Shown here piece after piece: positions 9,455 through 22,582 of a DNA stretch of 64,000 bases. Both the position numbers and the translations under genes were made by a program. Source of the stretch: Rhizoclosmatium globosum (lineage: Eukaryota; Chytridiomycota; Chytridiomycetes; Chytridiales; Chytriomycetaceae). The stretch spans positions 182,187-246,186 of the forward strand of contig MCGO01000065.1 in assembly GCA_002104985.1 (NCBI GenBank), given 5' to 3'. Position 1 is the stretch's first letter, and every line of letters begins with the position of its first letter. The notes under the pieces were generated by a model. It was not told the origin of the DNA. It worked only from the letters and a program-made list of their open reading frames with translations, and did not search any database.

Positions 9455-12400
9455 ATGTACGACACGCACCACGCATCGCTCGCCCAGGCAGCAGTGTCGC
9501 TCGTCGGAAAGCTTCCACCGAGTTCGAAAGACGGCGGCCCATCGTCGCTGCTTCGGCTTCTTCGGGCCGTGGACGCACTCGAACGAAACGTGGCGCAAAC
9601 AACCGAAACCACGCGCGACTTTGCCGCGCTTCGTTCGTTTTTCTGCGCCGCCGCGAACGAGAGAAAACTTGCGCATTTGGACTGGGCCGCGAAGGTCGAT
9701 GCCGCGGTGCTGGAAAGTATCCGGGTTTCTTGGATACACGCATCTGATGCAACCAAATACAGACGGCAATAAGGGCGAACTGCGACTTGTTTGATATAAA
9801 CTGGAATGCCGTGGTCACGTTTACTGGTGCTCCTGAAGAGAACAAGGAGAACTCGCTTGATCCACTCCTCGACTCAGAATTTGATGCTATCCAACTGGCA
9901 ATGAACTCTCGCCTGGACTTAATAGACAGCCTTTCAAATGTGAATCATTTTAATACCAGCAAGGGAATCTTGACCGGATCTGGTGTGTCATTCCTCAACC
10001 TCAACAATACTCTCAAACCAAACACAACGTCCAATATCAACCTCAATTCGACCTTAAATATAAGTCCAATTAAACCGACGCATCCGAAGAATCTTATTCC
10101 TCCAGTTTCCGTGCTTGCAAAAAATGAAGACATTGAAGTAGAGAATGAGAACATGAATGAGACTGATTCTGAAGACGATATCGACTTGCTCCAAAAAGCA
10201 TTCACGGCTTGGAACTTAATTACTCGACGCTCTCGTCACGAGCGAAACTGCATGATTCATTATTGGCTCCTTGCTGTCCAAGTCTGGAAACGGAATTCTC
10301 TCACGCACTGTTTTCAAAAATGGATCTCAAAAGATCACATCAAGAAGGTGGCTTAAATATGAATATTGAATCTTTATGCTAACTATATGGGCAACACGCA
10401 GTTGGCTAGAAAACAAAAAGCATTCCAGGCTCTCTATGAACACGCAACAATTCCGAATGAGCATGCGTTTTCGTTTAATCGCAATCGAATCCTATCGGGT
10501 GCTTTATTAAAATGGTTCAGGAATGCCTATCGTAAACGGTCTATGAAACGCAAAGAAGAAGTCGCCGAAGACACGGCTATTTTAGTACATGACCTTAATA
10601 TACAATGTCGATACCTAAAGGTTACGTTTTACATTCCGTACTGTGAAGTTTTAACGCATTCACAACAGAAATGGCGACGGAAGTTTGCCAAGCAGTTTCT
10701 TCTTAAGGATGGCACTGATCGCATGAATGAACTGTGTTCTATGAACTTGAAGAGGCGGTTCTGGAGACTTTGGAAACAACGATTGAGGAACGGTATGCTT
10801 TTTGAAGATGCTGGGTAGCAAGCTCATCTATTGCAGTAATCAAAGCGAACAAATTTCACGAAAAGCAGTTGGTTGAGGCATTTTTTGTAAAATGGATGCA
10901 TCGGTGTGTCAGTTTTGTTTTGATTCCCTTCAGACTCACAACCTCAAATCAACAGAAAACATTTGAAGAAACTTGATCAAAAAGCATTGAATCATCGGAA
11001 ATACCTAGACAACGACTTGAAGTCTGTCTACTTTCATGTTTGGCGAGAAAAGCGGTAGATTTCTATTTTGACACTGCACCCAGCCTAAATCATTTTCTCA
11101 TTTCAATCAGCAAACTCAAAAAAGCGCACGACTTACAACTTCTTCGCAAATATTGGTCGTCCTGGATTCAATGGACGCAAGAAAAGCAAATCCTTGCTGT
11201 AGTTGCGGATTCCCTAGAAACAGAGAACAACCTCTCCCACGTTCAAAACTATTTTGACATATGGAAAGAAGCTTTTATACGTGATTATGTATATATTCAC
11301 ACTTGTTACCCTTCTTCTCCTAACCTATCTATTTACGACAGTCCCTTCGCCTCCGACTACAACTCTTGGCTACAAAATCCTTGAAGAAGTGGTTTCTTCA
11401 ATGGATCAGACATACGCGGTATAAACAAATTGTGGACCCATATCATACAAAGATATCCATGAAGAGTTTCCAAATTTCGCGGATGCTTTTTTATGACACT
11501 GGGCGACAGGTGGATGGCATGGAAGCACTGGATGGAGTTTGTGAAATCGCGCGAGGTGAATTTGATTTTGTTTGTGTGCTGACTAAATCTAATTGACATT
11601 CTGCAGATGTCATTAAATCGGCCGTAGTGGATCGGTTGACGCACTTCTTTGGAATGTGGAAATACAGGTATGACGGAGTTCGGCGAAGATGGGGAGCGGC
11701 GGTGGTGAGTACATCCCTTGGCATATGAGTCCTCTAACAAATTTCACATCAGAAACACGATACCGCTAGCGTTTGGAAGTCCATGTTTTCATTCTGGAAA
11801 GCCCGATTCGATGTTTATTCCGGACTTGCAAGTATGGCAAAGACTCGACGAGAACAACGCTTATTTCGTGCATATTGGGACAAATGGATTGCAAGGTATA
11901 AACTTAATTAGAAACTATATACAGACTAATTTTATGGTCCAGAAAACGCGAGAAAATTGAATTGGACTTCTATATTCGCCATGAGGCGTTTGTGTCGAAG
12001 CAGATATTCTCATGCAAGAAGAATGCCTTTCAAAGTAAGCTACTAATATTGTTTTATGCTTCGATTCTTATCGTGGGAGATCAGTCTGGCGACTTGTGCG
12101 GCTGCGTAATAAGAGGCTGAACACAATATTTGATGAGGTATCATCTACTACAAGTCAGGTTTGAGATTCAGAGATAAAGTAAGACCTCGTGTTAATGTGA
12201 GCTAATAGAATTTGATCCGCAAATGTCTCAGTCGATGGATATCTCGCGTCAATCTTAACTCTTCAAGAGTTGAATATATTGAAGTTGAATCTAATATGCG
12301 GCTGAAATTGTAGGAGCAGATATGACTTGAATCGTTTTATGCTAACATTTTTCTGATTGAAGTTCAACGTTCAAGACTTGGCATCAACGATGCTTTGCAA

Positions 12401-15400
12401 TCTGGGACTCAATGTACGCCAGCGATTTAAGTAGGTTAATATTTAAGATGTAACTTTCTAACAGAAGGTTAGTCTTTCAGAGAAAGTATTTTGGAAAGTG
12501 GCAGGCTGCATGTGTTCGCAACAAGAGTTTGAACAAACTTTTCGAGGAATTCCGAAATCTCGTAAGGAGACGACGGGTTGCAGCCATGATACGCTTTTGG
12601 AGAGTAAAACGGAGGCTTCGCCTGTTTGAAATGGGGGTAAAGTGCTCAATTTTCCCGATCCGCAGCATGTGAACATTTTTTTTGTTGTAGACGCAGATCG
12701 TCCAAATTCATCACACGCGCAGGGTACAAAGTAAAGTCTTATGTTATTGGCGAGATTTATATCGGGTAATGAGCGACTTAATAGCTATTTGTGAAAGGCT
12801 CACTGCTTTCCATTTTGCAGACCAAAAAAGCAGATAGATTTCGTGCTACGCAGGTGACGCAAGTCCACTGGACACGTTGGCGTAACAACGTCATTGAAAA
12901 TTCGGAGCAAGTGCTGTCAGCGTTACTGTATCAGAAGTGGATTACCATTCTCGCATTTCATCGTTGGATAGTTGTGTTCCAGAAACGAATCAATGCTTCT
13001 GTTTTCACGACGGGGGAAGTCGAACTGGCGCCTGCAGATCCCTATTCGCTACGGCGGGTTCCATACGACAAATATCCATCATATTACGTGAGTACGACTT
13101 TTTTGTGGTGTTTCGAAGTTAACTCTTTGAAGGTTCCACATTCGGCAAATCAATCTAAGCCTAAATCTCTTATCAAGCTTCTCCTTTCCGTCAGAGTTTC
13201 TGGATGGGCTGGCGCGACTGCGACGGATTACCCCAAATCCGCACAGGCAGCTCTAGAACTGAATCGAAGCACACCTCCGAATATACGACTATCGTTTGGA
13301 ACACTTTTTGAACGGAAAAGACAAGATCAAGCGATGCGGCAGTCATTCAAGAGTTGGAAACAACATACGGAAAACGTTGCTAGGAATGAACGGCTTGCGG
13401 ATGAATTTCGAGATGAAATGTTGCAAAACACTTGCTTCCGTCAGTGGAGAAAACAGTGGAAATATCGCGCGACATTGGCTCGACTCGAGATGGAATTTGT
13501 AAACCGACGAGTCATTGAGACTGTTGGATTATTTCTAAGGAAGTGGCGGTACAAGTGGATAGCGCTGAATATGCAAGACCGCATAGTCTCTGAAAATTAT
13601 CGAGTTAATTTAGTTAAGGCAGTGTTTGGTGATTGGCTGTACCTCCACAAGCTAAATCAAGCGGCGCTTCAAGTTTCTGAAATTAACAACTTCGTGTATG
13701 TTACGGAGCTGTTCTTGTTCTGGAAGAGACGGGCTGTTGAGTCCAGGCGTGATCGGATACTTGAGATGAAAGCTGTTGATATGTCAGAGATTCGAACGAC
13801 AAGAAGCGTGTTTCTGCATTGGAGAAATAAGGCGACAAATTATCGTCTTGAACGTCTCCATACTTTAAGGGCTGTCGAATATTGGAAGGCGAAAACGTGT
13901 CGAGCCGTAATTCATGGAATTCGAAGCTGTATTCTGACTAGACAAACAGAAGTGACTCTGGCTGCTATTTTGTTTCTCCGGCTTCGCAGAGGCATATATT
14001 TGCAGAGGTGGAGAGAATGTCTCTCTTTGAAAAGGCGGTGTGATCAAATGGCAACACTGTCGAATGCATTTAGAACCCTGATTTTGGAAAGGAAGGCTAT
14101 GAATACGTGGCGAGCGGCGACGTTACGAAACTTCAAATTCGCTGTTATAAATTTGAAGCTGGCGCAAAAAGAGCGACGGCAATTGCAGGCAATATGCTTT
14201 GCAAAATGGAAACATCGAGCCGATCAGTCTATCAAAGCGTCGAAGATGATTAAGACTCGAGAGCTGCAGTTACGAGATACCATGTTCCTCAACTGGAGAA
14301 ACAAGACTGGTCTTCGACGACAGTCGGGTATCTTTTTCCGAGAACATCAGAAGAATCCGCTATTGCTCAGGTTCTTCAAGACCTGGAAAGAAAGAACCAG
14401 GCGTGTCCTTATGCAACGAATCGCTGTTGAATCATATGAATTCAACAGACTACAAACGTTCGTGATGATGTGGAAACAGAAATTGAAACAACGGCGAAAA
14501 ACCATATCAGTACAACAAGCCTTTACCAAATTGGAAGAGCTCTGCAGCATTAACCTGTTGAGAGTTGCATTTCAAGGTAATTCTCACGACTGACAGTGCA
14601 ATTATTGCTAAAACAATCTTTAGCTTTCAAAGATAACAGGAAACGCTCGTTGGCGTTAGAAGAAGTGTATTCATCGTCTCTCCGTCTGAAACTAGCAAGA
14701 AGCATCGGTGTCCCTCGGACTTCACGTTCTTCAGTTCCTCAAATCCAATCACTGCTCTTAGAGAAAGTATATTTTACAACTTGGTTGGAGCGGTATCTTT
14801 CCCAAACTCTGGCGGATCAGCTGCGTAAAACTCAATTACTTACCAAGCTTTTACGAAAATGGAAGGCAGCTTTGGTAAACCCATTTAACAAATTACGTCC
14901 AAGCTATTGACATTCCACTTAGATACACATTAATGAGCAACGAGTAACATCCGATCAGTTTAATTCAAATCGCATCAAAACGAAAGTGTGGGAAACGTGG
15001 ACAGACAGATTGGGCGCTGTTCAAATTCTTCGCGAGCGTTCGCATATGAAGCGACAGGTGAGTCATTTTAGCTTACTATACTTTTCATGGCTGAAAGTCT
15101 TCAGATTTTGATGGGATGGTATCACTGGGCACGTACAGAGAGGTCCATTCGGGAGTTTGTTCTCAAACACAAGTTTACTCATTGGCGCAAAGTGCTCAAG
15201 AAAAAGGGTAAGCCTAAGAATCTAGTGATGTAATATGTTTAATGCAGGAAATTAGAGAAATTGCATAGCTTAGTCAAAAAAGCTGATAGATTCCGAAAGT
15301 TCAGCTTGAGTCAACGAATGTTTTACCAATGGTGGCGGAGGGCAACGCTAAGAATTGCTAGTATATCCCCAATTGAAATCGAACCAACGTTCGCTACGAA

Positions 15401-15773
15401 TAGTTTGGAACAAGTTAACAAAACTCCATCGAGACAAGATTCAAGTGAATGGCTTGCAGCAATCACAGCCTCCAACAACCGATCTAAAATGGAATCAGCT
15501 CGATCTGTCATTCATCCTTCAAGCAGCCAAGAATCTTTTTCAGAGATCAGAACCGCTCAACTGACTGCAGAAGAGTTTATGTATCTCGAGGAGCTCGCTG
15601 ATGATTTCAGACTCAAAAAACTATGCAAATTAAGCTGGAAGCGATGGAAACGTGCCTCAAATAAGAAGTTGTTTGAAAGGGAGAGAAAGGTTGTTTTCGC
15701 AGCAACTTGGGCGAAGAAGGCATTAAAGCGAAAGGTGCTGTTGGGATGGATGTCTCAAGCATTATCGAAATAA
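9455..15773 (+). CDS. SFI1: SFI1-like centrin-binding repeat protein
   Basis: A multi-exon gene of about 6.3 kb. Resolved early exons: 9455-9716, 9763-9788, 9841-10347, 10402-10620, 10669-10792, 10837-10903, 10956-11054, 11111-11288, 11342-11418 and 11465-11555. The central exon block runs through about 12791-14577, and the last exon ends SQALSK-stop at 15773. The protein is an almost continuous array of about 30 repeats with spaced aromatics (e.g. VYFHVWREKR, VFLHWRNKA, ICFAKWKHR, MFLNWRNK, TFVMMWKQ), the AX7LLX3FX2W pattern that binds centrin. SFI1 forms the half-bridge in yeast and sits at centrioles elsewhere, so a long version fits a centriolar fungus. Between the exon ending 11555 and the next one (about 11607) I could not find a phase-compatible splice; a one-base discrepancy remains. 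Exons 11607-12790 are not fully resolved. Confidence 0.85.
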
Positions 15774-15885
15774 TATGATATTGTACTGAGATATTTTACC
15801 ATTTAGTGGACTAATTAAAAGAGGTTTCTCTACTTTCACCTTTCATTTCTTGGTGAGCACCAAAACTTCACACCAAACAGCCACA

Positions 15886-17407
15886 ATGCCACCAAAGAAG
15901 TCAGAGAAATCCCGTGAAGAGGAGAACGTTGCCAAGTTTGGTAGAGTCAAGAATAACGTGAGTTTCTTGTTGTGGTGTTCACTCAACACTCAACTGTTGA
16001 CTTGACAGCTTCGAATGGGTGTCGTTGGACTTCCGTAAGAGCTTTCGATATCTTAGATTAAGTATACTAATCTCTGTTGTAGTAACGTCGGAAAGTCCTC
16101 GTTGTTCAATCTGCTCACAAACCAGAATGGTAGTGCTTCCTCATGAATCGTTACCGCAAACATACAAACTAAACTGTTTCCAATCAGTCGATGCCGCCAA
16201 CTTCCCTTTCTGTGTACGATATCTTATTTTGACTGGTTGTTGACGAGAGTGACTCATTCTCCCTTTTCTTCAGACAATCGACCCAAACGAGGCCCGTTGC
16301 GCTGTGCCTGATGCCCGTTACGATTACTTGTGTGACTTGTGGAAGTCCCCTTCCCTCGTTCCTGCGGTGCGTTGTTTGGTTTGAATGCTTTGGCGACTAA
16401 AGTATCTGTATAATTTAGTATCTCATGGTGACCGACATTGCTGGACTTATCAAGGGCGCTTCTGAAGGAGCTGGTCTTGGAAATGCTTTCTTGTCCCACA
16501 TTCAGGCCGTTGATGGAATCTTCCACTGTGTCAGAAGTGAGTTTGGTTATTCCCACCCATAGACTTAACGTTTCTCTATGTAGTCTTTGAAGATAACGAT
16601 GTTATTCACGTTGACGACTCCATCGACCCAATCAGAGATTTGGAAACTATTCAGGGAGAGCTCTGTAAGAAGGATCTTGCCATCTTGAAACAAGCTGTCG
16701 CCGCTGAGGAATTGGCAGTGAAGCGATCTGGTGGAAAGTTCAAGCTTTCTCCAACATTCATTGGAATGACTACCAAGATGCAGGAGCTTCTTGAGAAGAA
16801 TATTCCCGTTCGTTCTGGTGAATGGTCTACTCCAGAAATCGAGCTCATCAACGAGAAGATGTCCCTCATCACCACGAAGCCAATTGTTTACCTCGCCAAC
16901 ATGTCAAAGGCCGATTTCATCCGCAAGAAGAACAAATGGCTCGCTAAGATCCATGCTTGGATTCAGTCGCACGGAGGAGGTGTTCTTATCCCATTCTCTG
17001 TTGAATTTGAGCAAGGATACGACCAAGCTGAAGACAAGGAGGCATTTTTGAAGGACTGTGGTGTTGAGGGAATTGCATCTGCTTTACCAAAGATCATCAC
17101 GACTGGATACTCTCAGCTCAACTTGGTCAACTTTTTCACTGCAGGAGAGAAGGAAGTACGAGCTTGGACTGTGTACGGTGGTGCATCAGCTCCTGAAGCT
17201 GCCAGTGTTATTCATTCTGACTTTGGAAAACTCTTCATCAAGGCTGAAGTAGCCTCGTTCGCTGATTTCAAGGAGCACTGTGGTGGACAAAAGAGTATGG
17301 CAAACGTGAAGGCTGCCGGAAAGTACCGAGTTGAAGGAAAGACATACGTTGTCAAGGATGGAGACATCATCTACTTCCAAATTGGTACTGCTGGAGGTAA
17401 GAAGTAA
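15886..17407 (+). CDS. OLA1: Obg-like ATPase OLA1 (YchF family)
   Basis: Seven exons (15886-15957, 16009-16034, 16083-16129, 16188-16213, 16274-16366, 16419-16536, 16584-17407) give 401 aa, the normal family length. P-loop GLPNVGKSS spans the exon 2/3 junction. [20 protein letters not shown] is the G3 region. [15 protein letters not shown] replaces the usual G4 NKxD, the feature that makes YchF/OLA1 prefer ATP. A coiled-coil insertion and a C-terminal TGS domain ([20 protein letters not shown] to [10 protein letters not shown]) complete it. Cytosolic, ribosome- and translation-associated stress regulator. Five short exons lie before the large one. Confidence 0.97.
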
Positions 17408-17493
17408 ATGATACAGGAGCAGATATTATTAGCAATAAATTGTGCTATGTTTCCCATTCGTTTCGTCAATCAAAATCAGTCTCAAACTATCAC

Positions 17494-18376
17494 ATGCAAC
17501 TGTACAACTTCCTGTTTCTAGCCGCAGCCGTATTAGCACAGCAACGCTTCGTTACCTACTATGACGGAGAATCATCCGATGCCCTTTCCAAGAGCTCGTA
17601 CAACATCGTAAACCTCTATTTCTGGAATCACGATTCCGTCCTTGCAGTCGACGAGTCCCTTGTCACAAGCCTTCACAAAAGCGGCAAGAAAGTACTAGTA
17701 TCAGCCTTTGGGCCTGATGCGAAGCCTGCCTCTGATGGCGCACATCCTGTTGAAACCGCCACCACTCTTGCCAAGTTTGTCACTGACAACCACTTGGATG
17801 GCGTGGACATTACCTTTGCGGATCAATCATCATTTGGCACTGGAGGAGAAGAGTTCTTGATCACTTTGACAACAGAGCTGCGCAAGTTGCTTCCAGCTCC
17901 TCAGTTCTTGATTTCCCATGCACCTGAAGCCATCTACTTCGGAACTGACAGTCAAGAAGGCGGGTATTTAGGTGTATTAAAAGTTGTGGGAGGAATGATT
18001 GACTTCTTCAACGTGCAATTCTTTGGAGTTGCCAATCAATGTGAGTGCACTGTGATTGATTAGTTCTATAGAACGTCAAATTCATTCATTCATTTATTTA
18101 CTAGATGAAGACTGCGATTCCCTGTTATTTAAAGCAAAATCTGGTACTTCCCTCTTTGAAATCAATAACAAAGGTGTCGCCCTCACCAAACTTGTGATTG
18201 GGAAGCCAACCTTCAGTGGAACTAGTGGATACATGAATCCTACGACTTTGCAGAGCTGTTTGGATAAGGCACAGTCGAAAGGATGGAATGCAGGAATTAT
18301 GGCTTGGAATTTCAATGACAGTGATGAGACATGGACAAAGTTTGATGTAGCTTCGTCTTTAAAGGCCTCTCAATAG
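17494..18376 (+). CDS. Secreted GH18-like chitinase fold, catalytic acid replaced
   Basis: Exons 17494-18040 and 18105-18376 (64-nt intron) give 272 aa. Signal peptide MQLYNFLFLAAAVLA is followed by QRFVTYYDGESSDALSKSSYN, VNLYFWNH, KVLVSAFGPDAKP, and a GH18 strand-4 segment LDGVDITFADQSS. In active fungal relatives this is DGVDVDYED: here the third Asp is Thr and the catalytic Glu is Ala. The C-terminal barrel strands remain (FFNVQFFG, GIMAWNFNDSD, the last matching the conserved MxW strand-8 Trp). It probably binds chitin or another glycan without hydrolysing it. A GH18 relationship is a strong inference; the loss of activity follows from the visible residues. Confidence 0.82.
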
Positions 18377-18400
18377 TTCTTCTTACTCGGCAATAAACAA

Positions 18401-19860
18401 ATGAAAGAAAGATTTGTGGCTGGTCGGATGTCAGAAAAAAAAAGCCAGATAATGCCTGTCATCATTATTGGCAGCGGTCTTGTTGGTGCCGCAACGGCAC
18501 TAGCGCTTCACAAAGTGGGCATTCAATGCTCGTTGTATGATCAAGTAGTACTTTCTCAGTCGGGAGCGGAAGGAAAAGCTGTCGAATTTGAAGAGTCTGG
18601 CGGTAAGTTTGGGACTCACGTTATCTGCATTACGGACTTCTTTAATACCACACCGTAGGATCCGTGGTAATTCAAGCAGGAGGACTTCGAGTATTGCGAA
18701 GTCTTGGACTTTTGGAGGAGTGTTTTGCAAACGGAACCGCTTCATCTTACGCTTCGTGGTACAAGATCGATGGTTCCAATCCAATTGTGCTCGATTTCCG
18801 TATTTCTAACCAGAAAGCTGGAGAAACTGATGAATCGCTTCTAGCTCCATTGCAAATCCTTCGTTCCAAAGTGAGGGGAAATGATTTTTCAAACTCAAGA
18901 TATTGAACCTTTTTACCTTTATTGCAGCTGCACAGCATTCTAATGCAAGCTTGCCATCGGCTGAAATCAAGACATTCACTGGAAAGAAGCTTGTACAAGT
19001 GACACAGAGTGAAACCTCAGTATCAGCAAATTTCGCCGACGGAACCTCGGCTTCCGGCGAGCTCCTCATTGGCGCTGACGGAATCCACTCCGCCACACGT
19101 CGAAAGTCTTTGGCGAGGATCTCGTTGCCAAATTCACAGGCTCCATGGGTCATATCGGCGTAGTCCGAACAACAGAAACCGGAATCGTCCTCAAAGACAC
19201 GGAGGAATGCGCATTCTACGTGAACCGCGATAAAAAACATGGCGTGGCTGTCTTCAAAGTCTCTGATGATATGGCTGCCGTTCAAGTAAACACATATGGC
19301 GATATTGAGGACGAAGACAAGACAGCATCGTATCGTCCTTACTCTGATCTCCCGAAGCATGCAGGGCGTTTAGCGGACTTGCTTCATGAATGGGGTGCTC
19401 CAGCTCACGTCGAGAAGATGATGCGGAACTCGTTTCGTGTTTCCTCGGCAAGTATTTACGATTTACCCGATATGGAAACGTACCGTAAAGGTCGTGTGAT
19501 TCTTATCGGCGATGCTGCACATGGGATGGTTCCTAATGCTGGAATCGGGTTGTTGACAGGACTTGTGATGTTGGGACTCTGCTTGTCTTGTTCCAGCAGT
19601 TTCCAGGACAAGAAGATCGTAACAAAGTTCTAGACATGTATTCTACTATTCGCGTCGCGCGTGCTACGGAAGCTTCACGCCAGGCAAGGGATATGCGTTC
19701 CAAGTCTGTTGCAACATCTGTCTTCGGCGGTGGATTTAATCATTTCTTGTTGCGAATTGCGATTACAGCTGTGAATGCTGGGCTTTATACTCTGTATAAC
19801 GTCATTGATTGTGAAGCGGACGTAATGAAATTGATAGAGGAGTCAAAAACACATCAGTAG
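18401..19860 (+). pseudogene. FAD-dependent monooxygenase, three -1 frameshifts
   Basis: Family: single-component FAD hydroxylases (salicylate hydroxylase / UbiH / zeaxanthin epoxidase type). Exon 1 ends 18602, exon 2 is 18659-18870, exon 3 starts 18928. Recognisable blocks: VIIIGSGLVGAATALALHK (ADP-binding GxGxxG), SVVIQAGGLRVLRSLGL, LLIGADGIHSATR (DG motif), GRVILIGDAAHGMVPNAGIG (GD motif). The frame slips by -1 at about 18953-18962 (LHSILMQAC to EIKTFTGKKL), about 19105 (SATRRK to VFGEDLVAKF) and about 19570 (GLLTGL to DVGTLL). Each point sits at a short run (GG, AAA, T). ATG candidates are 18401 and 18428. Probably a recent pseudogene, or three missed bases in assembly. Confidence 0.8.
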
Positions 19861-20159
19861 AATTCTGACGACTTAATAAAGAACAGCTTTCTAAGTAAAT
19901 GATTTTCGAGAAAAGTTTAAGTCAGACTGTCTCGACACCATAGTTGCTTGACTTAAATAGAGCCCTCATATTCAGACACTACTGTTCGTCTTGAATTCCA
20001 ATCAGACATCATAAAAAACAGACTTATTTGTTTAAAAAATAGGTATTGACGATGAAAATAAAAACAGAAAAACATTGGTAGAAAAAACCCCCCAAGCCGC
20101 CTTGAAACCTAATGTACTTCAACTCTCCTCAACACACTGTTCCTCCTCTCCGTCACACT

Positions 20160-22582
20160 TCACGCAGCCAAAGCAGTCAAAGCATGTTGAGCAAAGTATC
20201 GAACATCCATATCCCCATCTTCGCTCAACTTGAGCAAAGCCGGCTTCAAAGGATCATTCAGCAACCCCGCCAACCCAGCCTTCTTGAGCAACGGAACAAG
20301 CTGCTCCATTGATTTGGCAACATTGAATCGAATGTTGGGGATCGGGTCTGATGCGAGGTGTGTGATTGTGGGGACAATCAAGTCTTTCAAGACTTCACCG
20401 TTCACAGCGTGTGCCAACGTCTAAACCCCTTGAAGTTAGGAAAAACAAGAAACTATAAAAGCAAAGGGGCGAACTTAACTGTAACAGCAAAGATGGTAGT
20501 CATGCGATACAAATAATTAGAATGTTTTCCCATCTCCAAGACTTTGGGGATAATGCTTCCTTTCGCCCATTCATATCCAAACACCTCTGTCAGTTTTCTA
20601 AGGTTTGCAACAGCGGCTTCACGGATAGAGTATACACAGTCTCCGAGCCAGGCCATGCAGAGAGGACCAAGCTTTTCGTCAAAGAACTTGACTCCGAGTT
20701 GGGATGCGAGGAGGGGGATGTTTTCAATAATGGCGAGACGGACGCGCCATTGTTTGTCTTCAGCGAGTTCGACGATTGCTGGGAGGAGGGATTGGGAGAG
20801 GAGGTCGATTCCAATCACTGTTTTGGGTTTAGAAGGCGAGGATTGACAATGAGAGACAGCATTAATACCTGTGTTGACTTTGTCCAGCTTGGAAATAATG
20901 TTCAAGCGGACTTCAGAAGCCTCGTCCTTCAAGAGAGTCAAGAAGAGTGGAAGCAAGTGCTCAATGGTGTGCTCCTTTCCAAGAATGGGAGACAAGCCGC
21001 TGATTTCAGTGGCAAGAGCAGCTCGGACGTGTTGAGAAGAGTCTGCGACAAGGTCACGAATGCACGGCATGATATCACGGAGAACAGTTTCCTTGTCAAT
21101 CATGGCAGAGAATCCTAGATTTTACACCCCCTCAACTTTAGAATTCTTTCGACTCTGTGAATGACAAACTACAAACCTGGAGCTTGAGTAGAAGCAGCAG
21201 TTCGCACTTCAGCCTCATTATCCTTCAACACTTGAACGAAAGCGTGAATCAATTCCTCCTTCACAATATCACCTCCAACAGCTTTAGCAACCTGTTAGAA
21301 TCCGCGTAAGCGCATTTGAAGCTGTCCATGACGAGAGAGACCACTTACAGCAACAAACTTTTCGGCAATCATGTAACGGACTCTCCAAGACTTGTCGACA
21401 CACATGGAACGAAGGATGGTGAGAAGCATAGACTTTGTTTCTTCTGGGGTGAGGATTTCGGCGATTGCAATCAATCCCTCGACAGTCAAGAGACGAACAG
21501 AGTCCTGTTACAGTATTTGATGAGTCACGATGTACGCGTGAAAGATGTATATAGTATGTATCCGTGAATATGGATGTTCATCCATTTGCTGTTGTGACCT
21601 TCTGTCCCACCATCCTCAGTAACCCCATCCAGTTTCTCTTTGACATTTCTCCTTGGCAATGAATCATAAAGAAGCGCACCTGCTCATCTTGGGCAAGAGC
21701 AGAAAAGAGAGGGTAAATCTCTCCCACGACATGAGGCTTAGTGAGCTTCTTGACGAGTTTCTGATACATAACAAATATTTAGATATCGCCCAATTTTTCA
21801 ATAGAGACTCAACAGCCAAGTTTGTAGCAGCAGCACGACGGACCATAGGTGTCTCATCCTTGCAGAGAGTCGCGAAAAGACTGCGTGAAAAACACGCGGT
21901 GAGTAAGCAACAAGCGACACAGAAAAGGGGTTACGCACGCTCTCAAGTCGTCCTGAGTCTTTGCTGAAGCCAAGTGGTAGACCGGGGCATAGAGGCCACA
22001 CGCACTTGTTCTGCTCGTAAACCAGTCACCCTTTGAGAGACGGTTCACCATTGGAATGTAAAAGTCTTCAATTTGGCGTTGCGAGAGAACAGCGCCAATC
22101 TTTGCCGCGCTGTCGACGGCCTAATTGATTGTTATTGTTTTGAGTGAGAGTTTGTAGTAGTGGTAAAGAAAGGACGAACCTTGTCTCGCACAACTGTCTC
22201 TTCAACGGCCGCCAGTGTCTCGAGTGGCGCCAAGAGCAAGTGGCCAAAGACGGGACCGCCAACAAAGTCGACAAAGCCACCGAGTTCTTCGGCGAGGGCA
22301 AGAAGCACTTCGTCTTCGTCGTCGATTGACTCTGTTTCGATTCAATTCAATTGGTTAGTTAACACTCGCTCTGTCTCTCTTGTCTTTGTCTTCACTCAAA
22401 CAACAAACAAACACTCTAAACAAACCATCTAAAAACGGAATCAACTCGTCGCGGGTTCGCTCTGCTCCGAGGGCCAGCGCAATTGTCGAAATGCGGCGGA
22501 TTGCGGCGAGTCGGAGCGCTACGTCGTCGTGCTTCAACTCGTCAATTAAAACGGCGATTGGGTACAGGTCTTGGTCCGCCAT
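20160..22582 (-). CDS. PPP2R1A: PP2A scaffold subunit A (HEAT repeats)
   Basis: Ten exons (minus): 22426-22582, 22180-22331, 21939-22120, 21814-21880, 21680-21760, 21349-21504, 21177-21291, 20869-21114, 20480-20817 and 20160-20420, giving 584 aa (human 589). It aligns along its whole length: [114 protein letters not shown] and the C-terminal [14 protein letters not shown]. Fifteen HEAT repeats hold the catalytic C and variable B subunits of PP2A. Divergently transcribed from the IQ/SPRY gene across a 122-bp promoter. No anomalies; the 175-nt intron 21505-21679 is longer than usual here. Confidence 0.97.

Noticed and set aside
9342..9845. Arg/Ser-rich frames on the minus strand opposite the SFI1 start
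   Set aside because: They are shadows of the GC-rich first exon of SFI1, with no domain content.
18401..19860. Programmed -1 ribosomal frameshifting in the monooxygenase
   Set aside because: Three shifts at unrelated short motifs without slippery heptamers; decay or assembly error is simpler.
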